NCBI RefSeq assembly: GCF_021272345.1
Contig: NZ_JAJSDQ010000001.1
Location: 806,001 to 870,000 of the forward strand
Direction: 5' to 3'
DNA length: 64,000 nucleotides
From: Ornithinimicrobium sediminis
GTDB lineage: Bacteria > Actinomycetota > Actinomycetes > Actinomycetales > Dermatophilaceae
Made by a program: the position numbers and the translations under genes. Under the pieces are notes generated by a model. That model was not told the DNA's origin and ran no database searches. It was given only the letters and a program-made list of their open reading frames with translations. Shown piece after piece: positions 7,637-15,800 of the stretch; position 1 is the stretch's first letter; the number at the start of each line of letters is the position of its first letter.

Positions 7637-8962
7637 ATGTCCCCCACCCTCCCCGTGGTCGTCATCGGTGCCGGCCCGGTCGGCCTGGCCGCAGCCGCCG
7701 AGCTGGTCCGACGCGACCAGGACGTGCTCGTGCTCGAGGCAGGGCCCACCCCCGCCGACGCCGTGCAGCGCTGGGGCCACGTCCGCCTCTTCTCCCCGTG
7801 GGAGCAGCTCGTCTCCCCGGCGGCCGCGGCCCTGCTGGCCCCCACCGGCTGGCAGCAGCCACCCTCGGGCACCTACCCCACCGGCGCCCAGTGGGCGCAC
7901 GACTACCTCGCGCCGCTGGCTGCCGTGCTGGGCCGTCGGGTCCGCACGGGCCACCGGGTCGTCGGGGTCGCCCGGCAGGACCGTGACCTCCTGGTCGACT
8001 CCGGCCGGCCGGACCAGCCCTTCGCCGTGCACGTCGAGGGCCCCCGTGGCCTCGAGCGCATCCTCGCCCGGGCCGTGGTGGACGCCTCCGGCACGCTGGA
8101 CCGACCCAACCCGCTCGGCTCCGAGGGCTACCCCGTGCCCGGGGAGCGCGAGCTCGCCGAGCACATCCGCTACGCGATGCCCGACCGGGGCACGGACCGG
8201 GCACGGTATGCCGGACGGGCCACCGCCGTCGTCGGGTCCGGCGCCTCCGCCCTGACCGCGCTGCTCGCGCTGACCCGCGAGCCCGTGCACACCGGGACCT
8301 CCCGTGTGGTGTGGGTGCTGCGCCGGCCGGGGGTCGCGAAGGCGCTCGGCGGCGGCGCTGCCGACGAGCTCGCCGCCCGGGGCGCCCTCGGACAGCACGT
8401 CCGGGCCGCCGTCGACGCCGGTCTGGTCGAGGTCGTCACCGGCTTCCGGACCGCCGCCGTCGAGCAGCAGCCGGACGGCCTGCGTCTGGTCGCCACGGAC
8501 GGCCGGACGGTCGAGGGGATCGACGAGGTGGTGGCCACCACCGGCTTCCGCCCCGACCTGTCCTTCCTGTCCGAGGTGCGCCTCGACCTCGACGAGCGGC
8601 TGCAGTCACCACGCGGCCTGGCCGGCAGCATCGACCCCAACCTGCACTCGTGCGGCTCGGTCGCACCCCACGGCCACGACGTGCTGGAGATGCCGGAGGG
8701 GGGCCTCTACCTCGCCGGCCTCAAGTCCTACGGCCGGGCCCCGACCTTCCTGGCCCAGACCGGCTACGAGCAGGTGCGCTCCATCGCCGCGGCGCTGGCC
8801 GGCGACCTCGCGTCCGCGGCAGCGGTCGAGCTCACGCTGCCGGACACCGGGGTGTGCGGTGGCGCCGGCCTCTTCGACGACGCGGGGGCCGACGCAGGCG
8901 GGTGCTGCGGCGGACCCACCGTGCCGAGCAGCCCCGTGCCGGTCGGGATACTGGTGCCATGA
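7637..8962 (+). CDS. ars-operon FAD/NAD(P)-binding flavoprotein with C-terminal Cys tail
   Basis: A 441-residue protein with AAGGAG before its ATG. FAD loop: VVVIGAGPVGLAAAAELVRR at residues 6-25. NAD(P) loop: TAVVGSGASALTALLAL around residue 195-210. ATTGFRPDLSFL and the late GGLYLAGLKSYGRAPTFL are typical of flavin monooxygenase/thioredoxin-reductase-like enzymes found in actinobacterial arsenic operons. An unusual tail carries Cys407, Cys423 and Cys424 in a Gly-rich stretch, which could bind metalloid or relay electrons. It overlaps arsC by 4 nt (ATGA), so both are co-translated under ArsR. The precise reaction is not known; oxidation or reduction of an arsenic species is inferred from context. 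Confidence 0.8.
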   Translation: MSPTLPVVVIGAGPVGLAAAAELVRRDQDVLVLEAGPTPADAVQRWGHVRLFSPWEQLVSPAAAALLAPTGWQQPPSGTYPTGAQWAHDYLAPLAAVLGRRVRTGHRVVGVARQDRDLLVDSGRPDQPFAVHVEGPRGLERILARAVVDASGTLDRPNPLGSEGYPVPGERELAEHIRYAMPDRGTDRARYAGRATAVVGSGASALTALLALTREPVHTGTSRVVWVLRRPGVAKALGGGAADELAARGALGQHVRAAVDAGLVEVVTGFRTAAVEQQPDGLRLVATDGRTVEGIDEVVATTGFRPDLSFLSEVRLDLDERLQSPRGLAGSIDPNLHSCGSVAPHGHDVLEMPEGGLYLAGLKSYGRAPTFLAQTGYEQVRSIAAALAGDLASAAAVELTLPDTGVCGGAGLFDDAGADAGGCCGGPTVPSSPVPVGILVP

Positions 8963-9390
8963 GCCAGTCCGACACCGGTGCCGGCAGCCGGCCCACCGTC
9001 CTGTTCGTGTGCGTGCACAACGCCGGTCGCTCGCAGATGGCGGCCGCCTACCTGCAGCACCTCGCCGGCGACCGCGTGCGGGTGCTGTCGGCGGGGTCCG
9101 CCCCCGCCGACCAGGTGAACCCCGCCGCGGTGGCCGCCATGGCCGAGGAGGGCATCGACATCCACGGCGAGCAGCCGACGCTGCTGAGCGACGCGGCGGT
9201 GCGCGAGTCCGACGTCGTCGTCACGATGGGCTGCGGCGACGTCTGCCCGGTCTACCCCGGCAAGCGCTACGAGGACTGGCAGCTCGACGACCCGGCCGGT
9301 CAGGGCCTGGATGCGGTCCGACCCATCCGCGACGACATCCGCGGCCGTGTCGAGGCGCTCATCGGCCAGCTCACCTCGCCACCGTCGTAA
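8959..9390 (+). CDS. arsC: arsenate reductase, low-molecular-weight phosphatase type
   Basis: A 143-residue protein with the phosphatase-like active-site loop VCVHNAGRSQM, nucleophile Cys18. Cys92 and Cys96 lie in TMGCGDVCP, followed by the PGKRYEDWQLDDPAGQ segment conserved in this family. It reduces arsenate to arsenite in the cytoplasm. Whether it regenerates through thioredoxin (using Cys92/Cys96) or mycothiol, as some actinobacterial ArsC do, cannot be settled from the sequence. GATACT lies exactly 6 nt before the ATG inside the upstream gene, so it may also have its own leaderless transcript. No arsenite pump is present nearby. Confidence 0.92.
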   Translation: MSQSDTGAGSRPTVLFVCVHNAGRSQMAAAYLQHLAGDRVRVLSAGSAPADQVNPAAVAAMAEEGIDIHGEQPTLLSDAAVRESDVVVTMGCGDVCPVYPGKRYEDWQLDDPAGQGLDAVRPIRDDIRGRVEALIGQLTSPPS

Positions 9391-9413
9391 CCCCTCACCT
9401 CGCGGCTGCTCAC

Positions 9414-10061
9414 CTACGCGTCGTCCTCGACGAGCTCGCCCTCCCACGCCTCCAGACCTTCGCGGACCGCGAAGGCCGCGATGACGAGCGCGGCGACCGG
9501 GTCCACCCACGCCGCTCCGGTCAGTGTGAAGAGCAGCAGACCGGCGAGGGTGGAGATGCTCAGCAGCACGCAGATCCGGGTCTGCGCGGCGTCGGCCAGG
9601 ACCAGGTTGTCGCCCAGGCGCAGGCCCACCCGCCGCTTCAGGGCGGCCAGCACGGGCATCACCACCACGGAGGCCACCAGCAGGCCCACAGCCACGGCAG
9701 ATCCTTCAGGGGCCTCGCCGGAGGTGAGGCTGCGCCCGGCCTCCACGGTGACGTAGACCGCCAGGAGGAAGAAGGTGCCGGCCACGAGCCGCAGCGCGAG
9801 CCGCTCCCGGCGCTCGTCGGTGTCCCCGTGGCGCAGCCGGGCGGCCAGGCGCAGGGCCACCAGCACGGCGGCGACCGACTCGATGCCGGAGTCGATGCCG
9901 AAGCCCACCACCGACACCAGACCGGCCATCAGCCCGACGGTGACGGCCACCCCGCCCTCGACGACGTTGTACGCGACGGTGAGCTGGGCCAGCCGGAGAC
10001 CACGGCGGGTAAGCCGCTCGACCTCTGCCGGTGTCAGCTCGCCGGCGGTGTGCACCTGCAC
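9414..10061 (-). CDS. cation diffusion facilitator-like membrane protein, short form
   Basis: A 215-residue protein with about six hydrophobic helices. GFGIDSGIESVAAVLVAL (helix 2) and ADAAQTRICVLLS / WVDPVAALVIAAFAVREGLEAW (helices 5-6) match the cation-diffusion-facilitator transporter fold. The cytoplasmic C-terminal metal-binding domain of full CDF proteins (about 300 residues) is absent; the protein stops after helix 6. It would move a divalent metal or other cation out of the cytoplasm. It lies tail to tail with the ars operon (23 nt apart), so a role in metal resistance is possible but not shown. Confidence 0.75.
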   Translation of the reverse strand: MQVHTAGELTPAEVERLTRRGLRLAQLTVAYNVVEGGVAVTVGLMAGLVSVVGFGIDSGIESVAAVLVALRLAARLRHGDTDERRERLALRLVAGTFFLLAVYVTVEAGRSLTSGEAPEGSAVAVGLLVASVVVMPVLAALKRRVGLRLGDNLVLADAAQTRICVLLSISTLAGLLLFTLTGAAWVDPVAALVIAAFAVREGLEAWEGELVEDDA

Positions 10062-10167
10062 CTCGGCCCCTCTCGGACGTCGGCCCCATCACGGTCGGCG
10101 CCAGGCTACCCGGGGGAATAGGCCCGCGGAGCACGGCGTTCCTCGCCCCTCACCCCAGGAGGCGTCC

Positions 10168-10797
10168 GTGCCGGACTTCCCCACGCAGGTCGACAGGCTC
10201 GTCGAGCTCGGCTACCCACGGCTGGCCCGCCGCTCGGAGCAGCAGCTCCGCGCGCTGCTGGCCCCGCTGGCGCCGGTGGCCGACACCCTCGCGGCGCAGA
10301 CGCACGGGGCCCTTCCCTTCGTCCTCGTCGTGACCCGCGCCCTCGTCGACCCCTACGAGAGCGTCCCGCTGCTGCGCCTGCCCGGCAGCGACCCGCCCGG
10401 CGTGGTCGACCGCCACCATGCGCCGGGCGACCTCGCGACCTACCACCCGCTGGAGATGCTGGCCGTCCCCCGCTCCCCGGCATACCTGCTGGTGGACCCC
10501 GACCGCGGGGAGGAGCTCCGCGGCGTCCCACCGGAGGAGGCGCTGCCGGTGGTCACCGCTCGCGGTCGCTCGCCCCTCACGATCGACGAGGGGATCGCCC
10601 TGGTGACCCAGGCACCGCACCTCCTGGAGAAGAACCACTGCTTCATGCTGTCCGGCTCGCGCCGCCGCGACCGGCGGGTGCCGGCACTGTGGATCAGCGG
10701 CCGGGCGCCCAAGCTGGGGTGGTGCTGGGACGGCAACCCGTACAGCTGGCTGGGGGTGGCCTCGGCGGCCGACCGGCTCGCCCCCGCCGGCTCCTGA
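10168..10797 (+). CDS. DUF5701 family protein
   Basis: A 209-residue protein. GTG 10168 is preceded by CCAGGAGG at ideal spacing. The conserved C-terminal half reads TIDEGIALVTQAPHLLEKN followed by CFMLSGSRRRDRRVPALWIS and APKLGWCWDGNPYSWLG, which I recognise as the actinobacterial DUF5701 family. No catalytic site or known function can be assigned. It is soluble, with no signal peptide. Confidence 0.75.
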   Translation: MPDFPTQVDRLVELGYPRLARRSEQQLRALLAPLAPVADTLAAQTHGALPFVLVVTRALVDPYESVPLLRLPGSDPPGVVDRHHAPGDLATYHPLEMLAVPRSPAYLLVDPDRGEELRGVPPEEALPVVTARGRSPLTIDEGIALVTQAPHLLEKNHCFMLSGSRRRDRRVPALWISGRAPKLGWCWDGNPYSWLGVASAADRLAPAGS

Positions 10798-10830
10798 CCG
10801 GACCGGTCAGAGGGGCCCTACCCTGGAGGG

Positions 10831-11064
10831 GTGAGCGACATCCAGCAGGTCCCCATCCGTGACGAGGCCATCCGTCTCGGCCAGCTGCTCAAGCTGGCAG
10901 GCGTGGTGCCCGACGGGGCCATGGCGCGCATGGTCGTCGAGAACGGCGAGGTGACGGTCGACGGGAAGGTCGTCATGCGCCGCGGGACGCAGATCCGCCC
11001 CGGCATGGTCGTGACCTACCAGGGCGAGTCGCTCACCGTGCACCGCGAGGAGCCTGTCCGCTGA
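10831..11064 (+). CDS. S4 domain RNA-binding protein (YaaA/RlbA-like)
   Basis: A 77-residue protein consisting of a single S4 RNA-binding domain: RLGQLLKLAGVVPDGAMARMVV is the helix-loop-helix, and ENGEVTVDGKVVMRRGTQIRPG is the beta hairpin that contacts RNA. Such small proteins are thought to bind rRNA or ribosomal subunits. TACCCT lies exactly 6 nt before GTG 10831, and GGAGGG also occupies that gap, so either leaderless or standard initiation is possible. Confidence 0.88.
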   Translation: MSDIQQVPIRDEAIRLGQLLKLAGVVPDGAMARMVVENGEVTVDGKVVMRRGTQIRPGMVVTYQGESLTVHREEPVR

Positions 11065-11083
11065 GCGTCGGCAGGGGCCGCTC

Positions 11084-11371
11084 TCAGCGCGGGGCGAGCA
11101 GGTCCTGGTACTCCTCGTGGTCGTCCAGGAAGGAGCGGACGAACGGACACGTCGGGATGACGGTCATCTTCTCGATGCGGATCTGGTCGAGCACGCCCTG
11201 CACGAGCTCACTCGCCACACCCTCCTCGCGGCGCTTCTCGTCGACCTCGGTGTGCACGAGCTCGACCGTGTTGCCCCGGGTGCTGTAGTCGACGTGGCCG
11301 ACCACCTCCCCGTGGACCTGCGCCTCGAACCGGGACGCCGCTGCGTCGTGGACCACTGTCACGTCAGTCAT
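11084..11371 (-). CDS. small GCN5-related N-acetyltransferase (YjdJ-like)
   Basis: A 95-residue protein of the compact GNAT type. The parts are: FEAQVHGEVVGHVDYSTRGN (strands), VELVHTEVDEKRREEGVASELVQGVLDQI (acetyl-CoA-binding turn and helix, with RREEGVAS in place of the classic Q/RxxGxG/A), and TVIPTCPFVRSFLDDHEEYQDLL, a typical C-terminal signature. Substrate unknown. Its ATG overlaps by 4 nt the stop of a possible short reading frame upstream. Confidence 0.88.
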   Translation of the reverse strand: MTDVTVVHDAAASRFEAQVHGEVVGHVDYSTRGNTVELVHTEVDEKRREEGVASELVQGVLDQIRIEKMTVIPTCPFVRSFLDDHEEYQDLLAPR

Positions 11372-11484
11372 GACCCCACCCTGTCAGAGACCGGCCGCCG
11401 TCTGCGGACGTAGACCTGCTTGCGCACCCGTGCCACCACCGTCCCGTCCTCGGCGACCACGTCGGTCTCGGACCACCGCAGCAC
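11368..11484 (-). CDS. possible 38-residue coding remnant upstream of the acetyltransferase
   Basis: On the minus strand a frame starting at GTG 11484 runs to a TGA that overlaps the acetyltransferase ATG (ATGA). The frame stays open upstream to about 11550 without an obvious start. It reads VLRWSETDVVAEDGTVVARV and then an Arg-rich end. The overlap and codon pattern look like real coding sequence, but no ribosome site is visible and I recognise no family. It may be the C-terminal relic of a longer gene or a genuine tiny gene. Confidence 0.3.
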   Translation of the reverse strand: MLRWSETDVVAEDGTVVARVRKQVYVRRRRPVSDRVGS

Positions 11485-11603
11485 CTGAGGCAGCCGGCGC
11501 TCACAGGCCCGCGCACTGGTCCTCCCGGTCTCCGGCGACGACGTTACCCCTCATGACACCCGCGTGAGAGGCCGATGAGAGCCCTCGCATCCGGGGCGGG
11601 CGC

Positions 11604-12368
11604 TCAGAGCCACCCCACCCGGGGGGCGAGCACGGCATACCCGACGAAGGCCACGACGTCGAGCAGCGCGTGCGCCACCACGAGCGGCATGACCCGCCGG
11701 GTCCGGGTGTAGACCCAGCCGAGGAACAGCCCCATCACGACGTTGCCGACGAAGCCACCGAAGCCCTGGTAGAGGTGGTACGTGCCCCGGACCAGCGCGG
11801 AGACGACCACGACCGACCAGGTCGACCACCCCGCCTGGGCCCAGCGGCGGAAGAGGTAGCCCACCATGAGCACCTCCTCGAGCACGGCGTTCTGCACGGC
11901 AGCCAGCACGAGCACGGGCACCGCCCACCAGACGTCGGCCAGGTTGGCCGCCGCCACGGACGTGTTGAGGTCGAGCGCCCGCGCCACGAGGTAGAGCCCC
12001 AGCCCCGGGATGCCGATCGCTGCGGCGAGCAGCGCCCCGCGCAGCAGGTCGGGGCCGGGGCGCGTCAGGTCCAGTCCCATGCCCCGGGCGGCGGCCCGGC
12101 CCCCGCCCACCTCCCGTCCGAGCAGGTGCAGGGCGAGCAGCACCGGCACCAGGGCGAGCCCGATGTCGGCGAGCTGGTAGGCCAGGTCGAGCCACGGCCG
12201 GTCGGGCGTCACCGAGGTGTTCATCGCCGTCGTCTGCGCCGACAGCGGCTCGGGTGCGGTGACCTTGCGGGTGATCGAGAGCATCGCCCACACCGCGGAC
12301 GCGCCGAGGCTCACCCCGAGGACGAGCAGCGTCTCGGTGACCAGGCCGCGTCGGTCGAGCACCACCAC
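11604..12368 (-). CDS. CPBP family intramembrane metalloprotease
   Basis: A 254-residue protein with about seven or eight membrane helices. The CPBP/Abi motifs are NAVLEEVLMVGYLFRRW (Glu pair), RGTYHLYQGFGGFVGNVVMG (His) and VVAHALLDVVAFVG (His/Asp), which together form the metal site of these glutamic-type membrane proteases. Bacterial members process membrane or exported peptides, or confer bacteriocin self-immunity; the substrate here is unknown. It follows the membrane protein encoded from 12737 on the same strand with a 18-nt gap and may be co-transcribed with it. Confidence 0.88.
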   Translation of the reverse strand: MVVLDRRGLVTETLLVLGVSLGASAVWAMLSITRKVTAPEPLSAQTTAMNTSVTPDRPWLDLAYQLADIGLALVPVLLALHLLGREVGGGRAAARGMGLDLTRPGPDLLRGALLAAAIGIPGLGLYLVARALDLNTSVAAANLADVWWAVPVLVLAAVQNAVLEEVLMVGYLFRRWAQAGWSTWSVVVVSALVRGTYHLYQGFGGFVGNVVMGLFLGWVYTRTRRVMPLVVAHALLDVVAFVGYAVLAPRVGWL

Positions 12369-12386
12369 AACGTATGCCGTGCGCCC

Positions 12387-12737
12387 TCAGCCCTGGGCAC
12401 CCAGCCAGATCGCGAAGAGCGCGAACAGGCTGAGCGCAGCCGCGAGGGTCGGTGGCACCCACTCCGGGCCGTCGGGCCGGAAGGCGCGGTAGGAGGCGCC
12501 GAGCGTGATGGGCAGCAGCAGGACGATGAGGATGCTCGTGAGGTTGAACAGCGCGAGGTCCGCCTGGGCGAACCCGGCCACGGCCAGCGCGTAGATCGCC
12601 AGCGGCACCAGCGCGATCGGCCGCGTGGCCCAGTTCAGCGGGCCGCGCTCCCAGCTGCTGCGCCGGCGGAGCACCACCTCGGACGTCAGGTAGGCCACGG
12701 ACATCACGAGTATCAGCACCCCGGGTAGCAGCTCCAT
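12387..12737 (-). CDS. four-helix membrane protein of unknown function
   Basis: About 116 residues from ATG 12737 (a second ATG at 12755 would add six). Four hydrophobic segments are visible: LLPGVLILVMSVAYL, PIALVPLAIYALAVAGF, LFNLTSILIVLLLPITLGA and TLAAALSLFALFAIWLGA. A short Arg/Trp-rich loop (RRRSSWERGPLNW) lies between helices 1 and 2. No family is recognised. No clear ribosome site precedes either start. The position just upstream of the CPBP protease gene suggests an operon. Confidence 0.6.
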   Translation of the reverse strand: MELLPGVLILVMSVAYLTSEVVLRRRSSWERGPLNWATRPIALVPLAIYALAVAGFAQADLALFNLTSILIVLLLPITLGASYRAFRPDGPEWVPPTLAAALSLFALFAIWLGAQG

Positions 12738-12854
12738 GACCACGACCGTAACCATTGGCGCGACGAACGGCCGCGAAGCCTGGACAGCGAGGCGCCGCCG
12801 GTCGACACTGGCAGGGTCGGGCACGTGCCGTCCCGACATCCGAAGGGACCCACC

Positions 12855-15800
12855 GTGAGACACCACCCCCGTCGGCGCACCGTGCGCCTCTCGGCCCTTG
12901 CGTCGACGGCCGCGCTGGTCGTGCCGCTTGCGATGCTGCCCACCGCGGCCGCCCAGGACGGGGAGAGCGAGGACCCCACGCTCGCGGGCGAGACGCGGGG
13001 CTACATCGTGCAGCTGGAGGAGCCCTCGCTGGCGACCTACGACGGTGGGGTGCGCGGCATCCCCGGCACGCGCCCCGACGCGGGTGAGAAGCTCGACACC
13101 ACCGCCGCGCCCGCCGAGCGCTACGAGTCCTACCTGGTCGCCGAGCAGGACGCGGTCCTGGAGTCGGTGGGGCTGTCCGAGGACGACGTCTCGCTGCGCT
13201 ACTCCACGGTCTTCAACGGGTTCGCCGTCGAGCTGGACGGCGCCCAGGCCGCCGCGCTGCGCAAGGCGCCGGGAGTGCTGAACGTCTGGGAGGACGAGGT
13301 CCGCACCACCGATACCGTGAGCACGCCCGACTACCTCGGCATGACCGGGGCCGACGGCGTCTGGCAGACCCGCTTCGGGGGCCAGGACGACGCCGGGGCC
13401 GGCATGGTCGTCGGGGTCGTCGACTCGGGCATCTGGCCGGAGTCGCCGAGCTTCGCGGAGATGGACGGCGCGAGCGTGCCGGAGACCTGGCAGGGCGTCT
13501 GCCAGGCGGGCACCGAGGAGCCGGTGACCTGCAACAACAAGCTCATCGGCGCGCGCTACTACCCGCACCCCGACGTCCTGTCCTTCGAGTTCCTCTCGCC
13601 GCGTGACTACGACGGGCACGGCAGCCACACGGCCGGCACCGCGGCCGGCAACGCCGGGGTCGAGATGTCGGTCAACGACATCGACCTGGGGGTGGGCAGC
13701 GGCATGGCTCCGGCGGCGCACGTCGCGGCCTACAAGGCGATGTGGGCCAACGGCGAGGGCTCGGCGACGGGCTTCACGTCGGCCCTGGTCGCGGCCGTCG
13801 ACGACGCCGTCGCCGACGGGGTCGACGTCATCAACTACTCGGTCTCCGGCAGCACCGCGTTCGTCGTCTCGCCCGACCAGATCGCCTTCCTCGACGCCGC
13901 GACGGCCGGGGTCTTCGTGGCGACCTCGGCCGGCAACACGGGCGACACCGTCGGCGCCGGCAGCGTGGCCCACAACTCGCCGTGGACGACCACCGTCGCC
14001 GCCAGCACGCACGACCGCAACGTCAACAAGACCTTGACGCTCGGGGACGACACCGTCCTCGACGGGGTCGGGGTCGGCCCAGGGGTGGGCCCCGCCGACC
14101 TGGTCTACGCCGGGGACATCCCCGCCCCGGGGGCCAGCGCCCGGCAGGCCCGGGAGTGCCACCTGGACATCAACCCCAGCGCCCCGGGTGACCAGCTCGC
14201 GATCGACGCCGGCGAGGCCGAGGGCAAGGTCGTGGTGTGCGACCGGGGGTCGACCGCCCGGACCGACAAGAGCGCGGCCGTGGCGCTGGCCGGGGGCGTG
14301 GGCATGGTGCACGCCAACGTGCTGCCGGTGGAGTCGCTCACCGCCGACTTCCACTCCGTGCCGACCATCCACGTCTCCAGCGCGGTCGGCGACGTCGTCC
14401 GCGACTACGTCGCCTCGGCCGACAGCCCCACGGCGGAGATCTCCGGGCCGCTGGGCGGCGCCGTCATCGCGCCCGAGATGGCCGGCTTCTCCTCCTACGG
14501 ACCCGCCCTGGCCGGGGACGGTGACCTCCTCAAGCCCGACCTCACCGCACCGGGGGTGGACGTCGTCGCCGCGGTGTCCCCCGCCGACGGCGGGGAGCTG
14601 TTCAACAGCCTCTCCGGCACGTCCATGTCGACCCCGCACGTCGCCGGCCTGGCCGCGCTGATGCTGCAGGACAACCCGGGCTGGGGCCCCATGGCGGTCA
14701 AGTCGGCCATGATGACGACGGCCAGCACCGACAACAGCGCCGACGAGCCCATCCGCCGCGCGGGCGCCGAGGCGACGCCGCTCGACTACGGATCCGGCGA
14801 GGTCGCGCCCGGGCAGGCCTACGAGCCGGGGCTGGTCTACGACTCGTCACTGGCGGACTGGGAGGCCTACGCCTGCGCCCTGGGTCAGTACCAGCTGGTC
14901 GGCGGGCCCTGCCCGGACACCGCCACGGACCCCAGCGACCTCAACTACCCGAGCATCTCCGTCGGCGCCCTGACCGGCTCGCAGAGCGTCACCCGCACCG
15001 TGACCAACGTCGCTGACACCGAGCAGACCTACACCGCCACCGTGGAGGACCCGCCGGGCGTGGAGGTCAGGGTGGTCCCGGACGAGCTCACCCTCGCGCC
15101 GGGAGCCAGCGAGACGTTCACCGTGCACCTCGACGTCGTGGACGCCCCCCTGGACGCCTACACCTTCGGTGCGCTGACCTGGACCGCCGGTGACACCTCC
15201 GTGCGCAGCCCCGTCGCCGTCCGGCCGACGGGCGTGTCCGCCGAGGACGAGCTGCGGGTCGTCGGTGTCGACGGGGTGCTGCCCTACGAGGTCGTCCCCG
15301 GGTTCACCGGCACCCTGGAGACCGACGTCGACGGCCTGGTGGCCTCGACGGTCCAGTCACCCACCGTGTCCCCGCTACCGGACGACGGCGAGGTCCGCCT
15401 CGACGCCGTCGTCGCCCTGTCGGTGCCACCGGGCACCACGACGCTGCGCTTCGCGACCTTCGCCACCGAGGTCGAGGCTCAGGACGTCGACCTCTACCTC
15501 TTCGACCCCGACCTGGCCAACGTCGACCTCAGCGCCGATGAGGGCTCCGACGAGGAGCTCACCGTCCACGACCCTGCTCCCGGGACGTGGCGGGTCGGGA
15601 TCGACCTCTTCTCCGGTGAGTCGGACGTGGCCGTGCCGGTCCACGGCTTCCGCCTGGCCGACACCGACGCCGGCAACCTGAACGTGACCCCGGGCAAGGC
15701 CGACGTCACCGTCGGAGCGCCCACCGAGCTCACCGCCCAGTGGTCCGGGCTGGCCTCCGAGCGCCGCTACCTCGGCGCGGTCAACTACTCTGCGGGCACG

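Noticed and set aside
12387-14639. Very long minus-strand open frame opposite the subtilase gene
   Set aside because: The part beyond 12755 is antisense to a clear protease and has the Gly/Arg/Val-rich composition of a GC-driven shadow frame. Only the 12387-12737 part looks like a real membrane protein.
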